From assembly GCA_902826575.1 (NCBI GenBank), contig CADEFJ010000015.1:1-45565 (forward strand): DNA of 45,565 nucleotides, in the 5' to 3' direction. The notes below the pieces were generated by a model, which was not told where the DNA came from, searched no databases, and saw only the letters and a list, made by a program, of their open reading frames with translations. Both the position numbers and the translations under genes were made by a program. Of this stretch, positions 38,188 to 45,565 are shown piece by piece. Every line of letters begins with the position of its first letter. Within the stretch, counting starts at the first letter, position 1. Origin of the DNA: an uncultured Pseudomonadota bacterium (GTDB lineage Bacteria > Pseudomonadota > Gammaproteobacteria > Steroidobacterales > Steroidobacteraceae).

Positions 38188-39599
38188 GCCCGACGCCCGC
38201 AGGACGCATTGGTGCGGATGGCCGCGTGCACGTCGACTATCGTGCCATCGTGACCTTCGCTGCACCGCTGATGGCGACCAACGCGATCCAGGCCGTGCTC
38301 AACCTCACCGATACGTGGTTCATCGGGCGCCTTTCGACCGACGCGCTGGCTGGCATGAGCGCGATCTACTGGGTCATGAGTTGCGTGATCCTGGTGCTCG
38401 GCGGCGTGAGCTTCGCAGTGCAGACGTTCGTCGCACAGGCCGTGGGTTCGCGGCGGCGCGCGCGCGCTTCGCAAGCCGCGTGGTCGGGCCTGTGGGCATC
38501 GGCATCCACGCTTCCCGTGTTCATCGTGCTCGCCTGGCTGGGCCCGCGCCTGCTCGCGCTGTTCAGTCTCGATCCCGAGATCGAGCGGCTCGCGATCGAG
38601 TACTGGCAACCCCGCATGCTGGGGGCGGCATTGGGCCTCGCCACCTGGTCCATCGCCGGTTTCTTCACCGGCATCAGCGCGAGCCGCACGACCTTCGCGA
38701 TTGCGGGCGTCACCATGCTCGCCAATGTGCCCGCCAACCAGTTCTTCATGTTCGAGCTCGACATGGGCATGGCCGGCGCGGCATGGGGCACGAACGCAGC
38801 ACAGGCGATCGGCCTCGCCCTTGGGCTCGCCATCATCCTCTCGCCGCGCTATGCCGAGGCCTTTCGTTCGCGCCTCACATGGCGTCCCTCGCGCGGGCAG
38901 ATCGTCCGCCAGCTGCGGATCGGATTGCCGGTCGGCGTCATGTTCGGCGCCGACGTGCTCGGCGTCGCGCTCTTCCAACTGATGGTGGTGCAGACGGGCA
39001 GCAGTTCCGCGGCAGCGACGCAGATCGTATTCATGTTGACCTCGCTGGCTTACATGCCGGCGATCGGGCTCGCCGCGGCCGGTACGACCTATGTCGGGGA
39101 ATCGATCGGCGCCGGCAATCGCGACTGGGCGCGCCGCATCGGCATGACCGTGATCCTGATCTGCAGCGGCTTCATGACTTGCATAGCATTGTTGCTGCTG
39201 CTGGGCGGGCAGTGGCTGCTGCCCGTGTTCCTGCCTGGGACCGACAGTGCGGCGCGCGAGGCGCTTGCAGTGGGCCTCGTGATCCTGTGGCCCGCGGCAG
39301 CCTACCAGGCTTTCGATGGCCTCTACTTCGGCAGCGCGTCGGCGTTGCGCGGCGCCGGCGATACGCGCGTTCCGGCCATCACGGCGCTCCTCTTGTCGTG
39401 GCTGTACTTCGTACCGCTGTCGCACACCCTGGTGTTCGCCCCCGGCGAGGGATGGATCGACGGCCTGCCACAGGCGGGCCTTGGCGCGCTCGGCGGCTGG
39501 CTGGCGTTGATGAGCTACGCAATGCTGCCCGGCACCGCGATGCTGCTGCGCTGGCGATCCGGGCGCTGGCGCGCGATTACGCTTTCGCCCGGAAGCTGA
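38184..39599 (+). CDS. MATE-family efflux transporter
   Basis: A 471-residue multidrug and toxic-compound extrusion type antiporter with 12 TM segments in two pseudo-repeats. Each half starts with a recognisable FAAPLMATNAIQAVLNLTDT or LPVGVMFGADVLGVALFQL segment, with conserved VGSRRRARA and VGESIGAGNRDWARR loops and SALRGAGDTRVP near the C-terminus. It is likely driven by H+ or Na+; the substrate is unknown. ATG 38184 overlaps the preceding stop. Its last 23 bases overlap the convergent rhomboid gene. Confidence 0.92.
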   Translation: MSPTPAGRIGADGRVHVDYRAIVTFAAPLMATNAIQAVLNLTDTWFIGRLSTDALAGMSAIYWVMSCVILVLGGVSFAVQTFVAQAVGSRRRARASQAAWSGLWASASTLPVFIVLAWLGPRLLALFSLDPEIERLAIEYWQPRMLGAALGLATWSIAGFFTGISASRTTFAIAGVTMLANVPANQFFMFELDMGMAGAAWGTNAAQAIGLALGLAIILSPRYAEAFRSRLTWRPSRGQIVRQLRIGLPVGVMFGADVLGVALFQLMVVQTGSSSAAATQIVFMLTSLAYMPAIGLAAAGTTYVGESIGAGNRDWARRIGMTVILICSGFMTCIALLLLLGGQWLLPVFLPGTDSAAREALAVGLVILWPAAAYQAFDGLYFGSASALRGAGDTRVPAITALLLSWLYFVPLSHTLVFAPGEGWIDGLPQAGLGALGGWLALMSYAMLPGTAMLLRWRSGRWRAITLSPGS

Positions 39600-40140
39600 G
39601 CAATGCGATGAATCCGCCGAGCATGCCGCCCAGGTGCGCGAAGTGCGCCACACCGGGCTGCTGGCCGGTGATGCCGAGCGTCAACTCGAGGATGGCGTAC
39701 AAGCTGACGAACAGCCACGCCGGCATTGGAATGGGCGGGAAAATCAGCATCAGCTTGTGGCGCGGGAAGAGCACCGCATACACGAGCAACAGGCCGAACA
39801 CGCCGCCAGATGCGCCGACGGTCGGATACACGGCCCCGCTCAGGGAGGCGACGACGAGCTGCGCGAGGGCCGCGAACACCACGCTCGAGATGTACATGAA
39901 CAGGTAGCGCCTCGGCCCCCAGTAGCGCTCGAGATGGCTGCCGAACATGTAGACCGCAAACATGTTGAAGAACAGATGCATCAGGCTGCCGTGCAGCAGC
40001 GCATAGGTGACGACCTGCCAGGGGCGGAACAGCGGGCCAAACGGCCACAGCGCAAAAGCCATCAACCCCGAGGCCTCGACGCCCTGCAGGAAGTAGACGA
40101 GGACTGTGACGATCAGGATGGAACGGGTGACTTGCGGCAT
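39577..40140 (-). CDS. Rhomboid-family intramembrane serine protease
   Basis: 187 residues, six TM segments and no extra domains. The family motifs are complete: HGSLMHLFFNM (His50, His55, Asn59), the catalytic GASGGVFGLL with Ser111, and His169 in HFAHLGGMLGG. The loop ERYWGPRRYLFMY matches the conserved L1/WR-type region. It cleaves membrane proteins within or near the bilayer; targets are unknown. TAGGCT lies 6 nt before the ATG with no Shine-Dalgarno, so it may be transcribed leaderless although the antiporter gene lies just upstream. Its 3' end overlaps the MATE gene by 23 nt tail to tail. Confidence 0.94.
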   Translation of the reverse strand: MPQVTRSILIVTVLVYFLQGVEASGLMAFALWPFGPLFRPWQVVTYALLHGSLMHLFFNMFAVYMFGSHLERYWGPRRYLFMYISSVVFAALAQLVVASLSGAVYPTVGASGGVFGLLLVYAVLFPRHKLMLIFPPIPMPAWLFVSLYAILELTLGITGQQPGVAHFAHLGGMLGGFIALLSFRAKA

Positions 40141-40146
40141 GGCACA

Positions 40147-40152
40147 AGCCTA
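40147..40152 (-). promoter_or_regulatory. -10-like hexamer 6 nt before the rhomboid start
   Basis: Reads TAGGCT on the minus strand, ending 6 nt before the rhomboid ATG and overlapping the stop codon of the antiporter gene. No ribosome site is visible between. Confidence 0.35.
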
Positions 40153-41406
40153 GAGGATCCTGAAGGCGAGCGCCGCAACGAGCGTCGGCCCGAGGGCCGC
40201 GAGCGCCAGCCAGAGCGGATTCACGACGCCATCGGTGAATTGCCCGCGCAGGATCGCAATGCCGGCCGGATTCGGTGCATTGGCGATGATCGTGAGTCCG
40301 CCACCCGTCACTGCGCCCGCGACCAGCGCGTACTTGAAGCTGTCCGACAGGCCTTGCACCTGTGAGCCCAGGTAAGTCAGCGCCGCATTGTCGGTGAAGG
40401 CGGTCAGGATCGTGGCGCCGATGAAGACCGTGTCGTCGCTCATGCCGAGCAGCAACGGCCCGAGCCACCAGCGCTGCAGGCCACCCAGCACCACGAGGCC
40501 TGCAAGAAAGAATGCCACCAGCAGGCCCTCGCGCAGCATGAGCCGATCCTGGTACTGGTGATAGGCGTGCGCGATGCCGAGGAAGAACAGGAACAATCCC
40601 ATGAACAGCGCGGGATGATGCGCGAACGCGACCACACCGGCCAGGAACAGCAGGTGCACGATCACCAGCCACGGCGGCGAGGCGTCGCCAGGGTCCCTGC
40701 CGAACGACGGCCGCAGCTGGCCCAGCTCCCGGCGAAACAGCGCGGTCACCGCGAATGCGTTCGCCAGCGTGGCGATTGCCGCCTTCCAGCCAAAATTCGA
40801 CAGCATGAACGGTGTGTCCCAGTTCCAAGTCTGGGCCACCATCAGGACGGGCGGTGCGGCAAAGTGGGTCAGCGTACCGCCGATCGAGACATTGACGAAC
40901 AGCACGCCGAGCGTCGCGTACTTCAGGCGCGTGGACACGCCGGCGGCGAAGATGCGGTCGGCCAGGATCAACGCCGCCATGGTCATTGCCGCGGGTTCGG
41001 TGATGAACGAGCCAAGCAACGGCACGACGGCGAGCACGAGGAAATAGAAGCCGAGGCTGCCCGGCAACGGGATCGCGCGCGCCAGCAGCGCGATGACACC
41101 CATCGCCGTGCGCACCACCGGGCGGGTTGCCGCGATCACCATGATTACGAACACGAACATCGGTTCGGTGAAGTTGCGCGCATCGATGTACGCCGTCATC
41201 GCTTCGGCACCTTCGAGGGCGACCATGACGACGACCATGACCATGGCCCAGAAGCCGAACACGACCTCCACCTCGCTCAGCAGGTGCCAGACACCGGCAT
41301 GTGCGGGTTGGAGTCGCGCAAGCTGGCCAAACAGCTTCGTCGAGAACGTATGCAGGATTGCGGTGGCGAACAGCACCGCGGCGATCATTTCGACCGGCGT
41401 GGGCAT
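40150..41406 (-). CDS. Putative Na+/H+ antiporter (Na_H_antiport_3 type)
   Basis: A 418-residue polytopic protein, about 11-12 TM segments. Landmarks: [19 protein letters not shown] at the N-terminus, [60 protein letters not shown], and near the C-terminus [20 protein letters not shown] and [15 protein letters not shown]. The last two recall the DNAA and NAPNP elements of NhaD/arsenite-pump ion transporters. I chose ATG 41406 ([13 protein letters not shown]) from remembered homologues; ATG 41430 would leave only 13 nt to the divergent tdh gene. No start has a good ribosome site. Transport of Na+ or other cations is inferred from family only. Confidence 0.82.
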   Translation of the reverse strand: MPTPVEMIAAVLFATAILHTFSTKLFGQLARLQPAHAGVWHLLSEVEVVFGFWAMVMVVVMVALEGAEAMTAYIDARNFTEPMFVFVIMVIAATRPVVRTAMGVIALLARAIPLPGSLGFYFLVLAVVPLLGSFITEPAAMTMAALILADRIFAAGVSTRLKYATLGVLFVNVSIGGTLTHFAAPPVLMVAQTWNWDTPFMLSNFGWKAAIATLANAFAVTALFRRELGQLRPSFGRDPGDASPPWLVIVHLLFLAGVVAFAHHPALFMGLFLFFLGIAHAYHQYQDRLMLREGLLVAFFLAGLVVLGGLQRWWLGPLLLGMSDDTVFIGATILTAFTDNAALTYLGSQVQGLSDSFKYALVAGAVTGGGLTIIANAPNPAGIAILRGQFTDGVVNPLWLALAALGPTLVAALAFRIL

Positions 41407-41431
41407 CAAGGCGAAAGTCCCGGAGTCCATG

Positions 41432-41437
41432 CATAAT
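41432..41437 (+). promoter_or_regulatory. -10-like hexamer 6 nt before tdh
   Basis: CATAAT (5 of 6 to consensus) ends exactly 6 nt before the tdh ATG, without a Shine-Dalgarno. It predicts a leaderless tdh mRNA and overlaps the 5' end of the divergent antiporter region. Confidence 0.45.
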
Positions 41438-41443
41438 GTTGCC

Positions 41444-42469
41444 ATGAAAGCGCTAGTGAAGGCGAAGGCCGAGCCCGGCATCTGGATACAGGATGTTCCG
41501 CAGCCGCAGATCGGGCACAACGACGTGCTGATCCGCATGCGCAAGACCGCGATCTGCGGAACCGACATGCATATCTACAAGTGGGATGACTGGGCACAGC
41601 GCACGATCAAAGTGCCGATGGCCGTGGGCCATGAGTACTGCGGCGAGATCGTCGCGATGGGCAGCGAAGTGCGCGGCTTCGACATCGGCGATCGCGTATC
41701 GGGCGAAGGCCACATCACCTGCGGCCATTGTCGAAATTGTCGCGCCGGTCGACGCCACCTGTGCCGCAATACCGTCGGTGTGGGCGTGAATCGTCCCGGC
41801 GCCTTTGCCGAGTACATGTCGCTGCCGGCCGCCAACGTCTTCAAGCTCTCCGACGCCATCGACGACGACATCGCCTCGATCCTCGATCCGTTCGGCAACG
41901 CAACGCACACCGCGCTGTCCTTCGGTGTCGTCGGAGAAGACGTGTTGATCACCGGCGCCGGGCCGATCGGCATCATGGCGGTCGCGATCGCACGCCATGT
42001 CGGTGCGCGGCACATCGTCGTCACCGATATCAACGACTACCGGCTCGGACTCGCAGCCCGCATGGGCGCCTCGCGTACCGTCAATGTGACACGCGAATCG
42101 CTCGATGCGGCCATGCAGGACCTGCGCATGGAGGAGGGGTTCGACGTCGGGATGGAAATGTCGGGCAATCCGGCCGCGTTCCGCGACATGCTGCGCACGA
42201 TGCACCACGGGGGCAGCATCGCGATGCTCGGCATCATGCCGGACGGCACGGGCATCGACTGGGACCAGCTGATCTTCAAGGGCCTGATGCTGAAGGGTGT
42301 CTACGGACGGGAAATGTTCGAGACCTGGTACAAGATGTCGAGCATGTTGCAGAGCGGCCTCGACATCCGCCCGGTGATCACGCATCGACTGCCGATCGCC
42401 GAGTTCCGCGAAGGCTTCGAGATCATGGGTTCGGGCCAATCGGGCAAGGTCATCCTCGACTGGGGATGA
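41444..42469 (+). CDS. tdh: L-threonine 3-dehydrogenase
   Basis: Oxidises threonine to 2-amino-3-ketobutyrate with NAD+. The 341 residues equal the E. coli enzyme. It is a zinc medium-chain dehydrogenase: catalytic Cys38 in [25 protein letters not shown], the structural zinc site [15 protein letters not shown], the family stretch [13 protein letters not shown] and the Rossmann motif [10 protein letters not shown] Kbl partner is not in the window. The gene is divergent from the antiporter and its last 20 nt overlap the convergent LysR gene. Confidence 0.97.
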   Translation: MKALVKAKAEPGIWIQDVPQPQIGHNDVLIRMRKTAICGTDMHIYKWDDWAQRTIKVPMAVGHEYCGEIVAMGSEVRGFDIGDRVSGEGHITCGHCRNCRAGRRHLCRNTVGVGVNRPGAFAEYMSLPAANVFKLSDAIDDDIASILDPFGNATHTALSFGVVGEDVLITGAGPIGIMAVAIARHVGARHIVVTDINDYRLGLAARMGASRTVNVTRESLDAAMQDLRMEEGFDVGMEMSGNPAAFRDMLRTMHHGGSIAMLGIMPDGTGIDWDQLIFKGLMLKGVYGREMFETWYKMSSMLQSGLDIRPVITHRLPIAEFREGFEIMGSGQSGKVILDWG

Positions 42470-43382
42470 GGTCCTCCCACAGGGCACCGTCGCGGAACGC
42501 CTTGCGCAGATGCTCGATGAGCACGCGCACTTTGCGCGAGGGGTGGCGCGAGTGGGGATAGATCGCCCAGACGTCCGAGCCGATCGGCCGTAGCGCGGGA
42601 GCCGCGTCGAGCAGTGTCCCGGCGCGCAGCGCATCCGCCACGATGAAGCTCGGCAGCACGACGAGGCCCAGGCCTGCGATCGCCGCCTCGCGCATCGCGT
42701 CCCCGTTGTTGATGACAATGCGGCACTGGGTCGCCACGGTGCGCGGCGCGTCGCCCTTGCGCGCCGGTTCGAACTGCCAACTCTGGTCGGCCGGCACCAG
42801 CGAGTAGCCGATCGTTGCGTGTTGCGCGAGTTCTTCGAGCGTGGTGGGGGTGCCATGTTTCGCGACGTACCCGGGACTGCCGCACACGATGACCCGGCTG
42901 CGTGCAAGGCGCTTGGCGACGAGACTGGAATCGGCCAGACGCCCGGAGCGGATACCCAGGTCGTAGCCGCCCGCGAGCAGGTCCACCCGCCGGTCATCGA
43001 GGTCGAGCGCAACCGAGAGCTGCGGGTGCTCGCGCAGCAGCGAGAAGAGGGCGGGACCGAGCCAGCGCGCTCCGAAGCTCATCGGCGCCGCGATGCGCAG
43101 CAGGCCGGCGAGGGTGCCCTCGTCCTCGCTGATGGCCTCGGCCGCCGCATCGAGCTGGTCGAGCACTGCGCGCGATCGCTGGTAGTAATCCGCCCCGCGA
43201 TCGGTCGGCGTGACACCCTGTGACGAGCGATGCAGCAGCTTCGCACCGAGGGCGCGCTCGAGGCGCGCAATACGCTCGCTGACGACCGATTTGGCGAGAT
43301 TGAGCCGCAGGGCGCCCGCACTGACGCTGCCGGCCTCCACCACCGCGAGGTAGGTCTCGATGTCCTCGAGCTTGTACTCCAT
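42450..43382 (-). CDS. LysR-family transcriptional regulator
   Basis: 310 residues. N-terminal winged HTH (about 5-62: [52 protein letters not shown]), then a periplasmic-binding-protein-like effector domain (about 90-300; [34 protein letters not shown]). The form with LRIAAPxSFG is the CrgA/YhaJ-like subgroup that often sits divergent from the gene it controls. The neighbour is a pirin, divergent by 75 nt with a dyad site between. A perfect TATAAT lies 6 nt before its ATG, with no Shine-Dalgarno, so its mRNA is probably leaderless. The 3' end overlaps tdh tail to tail. Confidence 0.93.
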   Translation of the reverse strand: MEYKLEDIETYLAVVEAGSVSAGALRLNLAKSVVSERIARLERALGAKLLHRSSQGVTPTDRGADYYQRSRAVLDQLDAAAEAISEDEGTLAGLLRIAAPMSFGARWLGPALFSLLREHPQLSVALDLDDRRVDLLAGGYDLGIRSGRLADSSLVAKRLARSRVIVCGSPGYVAKHGTPTTLEELAQHATIGYSLVPADQSWQFEPARKGDAPRTVATQCRIVINNGDAMREAAIAGLGLVVLPSFIVADALRAGTLLDAAPALRPIGSDVWAIYPHSRHPSRKVRVLIEHLRKAFRDGALWEDLIPSRG

Positions 43383-43384
43383 CG

Positions 43385-43410
43385 TTCGATTATACCGAAC
43401 ACTGGATTCG
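43385..43410. promoter_or_regulatory. LysR-type operator phased at 11 bp, overlapping the regulator's -10
   Basis: TTCG (43385), CGAA (43396) and TTCG (43407) are spaced exactly 11 bp, forming two overlapping dyads with 7-bp centres; the first, TTCGATTATACCGAA, is a classic T-N11-A LysR box. On the minus strand ATTATA inside it is the regulator's TATAAT (43394-43389), so binding would repress the regulator while sitting upstream of the pirin gene. Confidence 0.6.
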
Positions 43411-43444
43411 GTTGCCGCTGGCTGGAGACGGTATCTGCGCCGGG

Positions 43445-43450
43445 TACAGT
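43445..43450 (+). promoter_or_regulatory. -10-like hexamer 7 nt before the pirin gene
   Basis: TACAGT is followed by 7 nt and the pirin ATG at 43458; no Shine-Dalgarno is present. Another case of the leaderless-type arrangement. Confidence 0.4.
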
Positions 43451-43457
43451 GCAAACC

Positions 43458-44336
43458 ATGAAAACCAGCACACAGACCACAGTTGGGACCCGGGAAGTCG
43501 GCCAGCTCGTGCGTGGCCAGCCGACCAGCGACGGTGACGGCGTTCGGCTTACTCGAGTGATCGGCGGGCGCTCGCTCAGTGACCTCGACCCGTTCCTGAT
43601 GCTCGACGAGTTCGGTTCCGACTCGGCGTCGGACTACATCGGCGGGTTCCCGAGCCATCCGCATCGCGGCTTCGAGACCGTGACCTACATGCTCGAGGGG
43701 CGCATGCGCCACCGCGACAACCAGGGCAACGAGGGCCTGCTCGTGCCGGGCAGTGTGCAATGGATGACGGCCGGCCGCGGCATCATCCACTCGGAGATGC
43801 CGGAGCAGGAAGAGGGCCGCATGCGCGGCTTCCAGCTCTGGGTCAACCTGCCCGCGAAAGACAAGATGACCGCGCCGCGCTATCAGGACATTGCACCCGA
43901 GCGCATTCCGCTGGTTCGTGGCGCTGACGGCAGCGAAGTGCGCGTCATCGCCGGTACCCATACGAATGGCGCCGGCACGGTGACGCAGGGCCCGGTCGAG
44001 GGCATCGCCACCGATCCGCTGTATTTCGACGTCGCGTTGCCCAAAGGGGCACACTTCGAACATTCGCTACCCGCAGGCCACAGCGCGTTCATCTACGTCT
44101 TCGAAGGGCAGGCGAGCATCGGTGCGCGCGCCGGGCGCGCGGTGCGTGGCGATCTTGCGGTACTGACGGATGGCGAACAGGTCAGCGTCGTGGCTGATGC
44201 GGCTCCCGCACGCTTCATCCTCGTCGCGGGCCGGCCGCTGCGCGAGCCGGTCGTCAAGTACGGCCCGTTCGTGATGAACACGCGCGCGCAGATCGTGCAG
44301 GCCGTGGATGACTACAGTGCGGGGCGGTTCGTTTGA
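43458..44336 (+). CDS. Pirin-family bicupin protein
   Basis: 292 residues. The N-terminal cupin has the metal site His67 and His69 in PSHPHRGFETVTYMLEG, with His111 and Glu113 in GIIHSEMPEQ; FQLWVNLPAKDKM closes the first half. The C-terminal cupin (about 175-285) includes YVFEGQASIGA. Bacterial pirins such as YhhW are iron-binding and some have quercetinase activity; others modulate metabolism. The gene is divergent from a LysR regulator with a dyad operator between, so it is likely a target of that regulator. The substrate is unknown. Confidence 0.95.
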   Translation: MKTSTQTTVGTREVGQLVRGQPTSDGDGVRLTRVIGGRSLSDLDPFLMLDEFGSDSASDYIGGFPSHPHRGFETVTYMLEGRMRHRDNQGNEGLLVPGSVQWMTAGRGIIHSEMPEQEEGRMRGFQLWVNLPAKDKMTAPRYQDIAPERIPLVRGADGSEVRVIAGTHTNGAGTVTQGPVEGIATDPLYFDVALPKGAHFEHSLPAGHSAFIYVFEGQASIGARAGRAVRGDLAVLTDGEQVSVVADAAPARFILVAGRPLREPVVKYGPFVMNTRAQIVQAVDDYSAGRFV

Positions 44337-44439
44337 ACTGCCCCCGTCCGGTCGAGGCGAATGAGGCCTTGTCTGACATCAACCACCGAACACATTGGTA
44401 AACTTGTCAAAGCGCTGAATCGCGCTGGAGGAACATCGA

Positions 44440-45030
44440 ATGCAATCATTTCTGACCAAGACGCTCGTCGGCGGCAGCTTGTTGGTACTGGGGCTCGCGA
44501 CTGCGTCGGCGGATCCGGTCACGTACAACGTTGACCCGAACCATACCTATCCGAGTTTCGAGGCCGACCACATGGGTGGGCTGTCCACCTGGCGCGGCAA
44601 GTTCAACAAATCGTCGGGCACGATCGTGCTCGATGTCGCCGCGAAGACCGGCACGGTCGAGATCGTCATCGACACCACATCGATCGATTTCGGCCATGAC
44701 AAGATGAACGAGCACGCGAAGTCGGCGGACATGTTCGACGTCGAGAAGCATCCGACCGCGGTGTACAAGGGCAAGCTGACGGATTTTGACGACGGCAAGC
44801 CCGGCAAGGTCGTCGGCACGCTGACCCTCAAGGGCGTGACGAAGCCGCTGACCCTCGAGATCGACGAGTTCCTGTGCAAGCCGCACCCGACAGCGAAGAA
44901 GGAAGTCTGCGGCGCCGATGCATCGGCGGAATTCAATCGCGATGACTTCGGAGTCGACTACGGCAAGGCGTTCGGCTTCAAGCAGGAAGTCGAACTCCAG
45001 ATCCAGGTCGAGGCAATTCGCGCCGACTGA
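44440..45030 (+). CDS. YceI-family periplasmic lipid-binding protein
   Basis: 196 residues with a cleavable signal peptide (residues 1-24, ending ATASA) and a YceI lipocalin-like beta barrel: [65 protein letters not shown], and [16 protein letters not shown]. Family members bind isoprenoid quinones or other polyisoprenoids and are often induced by alkali or stress. GGAGGA is placed 8 nt before the ATG, so this gene has a normal leader, unlike its neighbours. Two cysteines (in LCKPHPT and KEVCGAD) could form a disulfide. Confidence 0.95.
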   Translation: MQSFLTKTLVGGSLLVLGLATASADPVTYNVDPNHTYPSFEADHMGGLSTWRGKFNKSSGTIVLDVAAKTGTVEIVIDTTSIDFGHDKMNEHAKSADMFDVEKHPTAVYKGKLTDFDDGKPGKVVGTLTLKGVTKPLTLEIDEFLCKPHPTAKKEVCGADASAEFNRDDFGVDYGKAFGFKQEVELQIQVEAIRAD

Positions 45031-45057
45031 CAGACGCCGTGATATCGTGGCCGTCCG

Positions 45058-45565
45058 ATGTGGACTCGGGCGGCCACTTTCTCGCTGGCGACGTTGCTCG
45101 TTGCGACGTCCGTCGCTTCCTGCGGGTTTGTCCAGAAGATGCTCCGCACGGGCCCGGACCCCGAGGTGCGCGCCCGACAACTGCAGGAGTTGCAGCTGCG
45201 GGTAATGCGCTACGCCGACGAGTACGCCGGCCGCATCCAGGAGCCCATCAGCCGCTTTCAGCAGGAGACCAGCGACGTCGGCGAGCGACTCGCGGCCCAG
45301 AACTGGAAGCTGTCCCAATCCACGTCGGCCTACACCATCGCGAGCGGGCCGAGCCCGATGACCAATGCGCTCGACCTGGGCGTGCTTGCGGCCCTGAGCC
45401 GCATGGTGCTCGAGGATAGCTGGGTAGGCGAAAAGTACGGCACCCGGGCGGCAGGTGTGCTCGACGCCCACCGTGCGCTGGAGCCACGGGCTTGGGAGCT
45501 GCTGGAGGGCGAGCTCACCGCGGATCAGACCGCGAAGCTGCATGAGGTGATTGACGCCTGGCGCA
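45058..45565 (+). CDS. Probable lipoprotein of unknown function (cut by window edge)
   Basis: The frame is open from ATG 45058 to the right edge, 169 codons. The N-terminus is a lipoprotein signal: MWTRAATFSLATLLVATSVA followed by SCGF, with the lipobox Cys at residue 22. The mature part is helical and charged (RARQLQELQLRVMRYADEYA, ISRFQQETSDVGERLAAQNW), then SPMTNALDLGVLAALSRMVL. I recall similar proteins without a known function. No ribosome site is obvious. A coiled-coil-like, surface- or periplasm-facing lipoprotein is the most that can be said. Confidence 0.75.
   Translation, partial: MWTRAATFSLATLLVATSVASCGFVQKMLRTGPDPEVRARQLQELQLRVMRYADEYAGRIQEPISRFQQETSDVGERLAAQNWKLSQSTSAYTIASGPSPMTNALDLGVLAALSRMVLEDSWVGEKYGTRAAGVLDAHRALEPRAWELLEGELTADQTAKLHEVIDAWR

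Noticed and set aside
38064-39653. 529-codon minus-strand frame opposite MATE
   Set aside because: Arg/Gln/His-rich antisense product with no membrane or domain features.

Overview
The window is a gene-dense, G+C-rich (about two thirds by eye) bacterial chromosome segment with no sign of mobile DNA, prophage or CRISPR. Gene content and gene order point to a gammaproteobacterium. The order uvrC-pgsA-tRNA-Gly(GCC)-tRNA-Cys(GCA)-tRNA-Leu(UAA) is that of E. coli, and purB, mnmA and nudJ lie together as in enterics. The high G+C, the class II DAHP synthase and the XRE/DUF3612 regulator beside aceBA suggest a deep-branching lineage (Xanthomonadales/Nevskiales/Steroidobacterales-like) rather than an enteric. 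That placement is inference.

Layout. (1) 1-6216, minus strand: purB, a DUF7931-like gene, nudJ, mnmA and acnA, transcribed toward the left edge, which cuts acnA. (2) 6313-12399, plus strand: fumC; the nudL-mazG housecleaning pair; a PepSY-response regulator-sensor kinase operon of PhoPQ type; a YebC-family gene. (3) 12465-15468: an antiquitin-type aldehyde dehydrogenase (minus) divergent from class II DAHP synthase (plus). (4) 15487-21499: a DUF3612 regulator divergent from aceB-aceA, then icd, so both enzymes that compete for isocitrate are adjacent. (5) 21508-24922: family 5 uracil-DNA glycosylase, uvrC, pgsA and three tRNAs. (6) 24976-39599: a co-directional run of a four-gene MacAB/FtsX-type exporter, the complete cytochrome c maturation set ccmABCDEFGHI, then a MaoC-fold protein, an ATP/ADP-translocase-like carrier and a MATE transporter. 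(7) 39577-45565: rhomboid protease and Na+/H+ antiporter (minus), threonine dehydrogenase (plus), LysR regulator (minus) divergent from a pirin, a YceI protein, and a lipoprotein cut by the right edge.

Functionally the window is mostly central metabolism: aconitase, fumarase, malate synthase, isocitrate lyase and isocitrate dehydrogenase all lie within 21.5 kb. The rest is DNA repair, nucleotide-pool sanitation, c-type cytochrome assembly and export. No gap without a gene exceeds 300 bases; the largest (aceA-icd, 195 nt) holds a 13-bp hairpin and three copies of a 35-nt repeat.

I found no clearly new multi-gene system. The most interesting signals are regulatory. Nine transcription-unit starts have a -10-like hexamer exactly 6-7 nt before the ATG and no Shine-Dalgarno sequence, which suggests a class of leaderless mRNAs. 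The aceB/regulator intergenic region carries an A+T-rich palindrome that reads as a promoter on both strands. Isocitrate dehydrogenase has lost two NADP-phosphate-binding residues while keeping E. coli numbering almost throughout.
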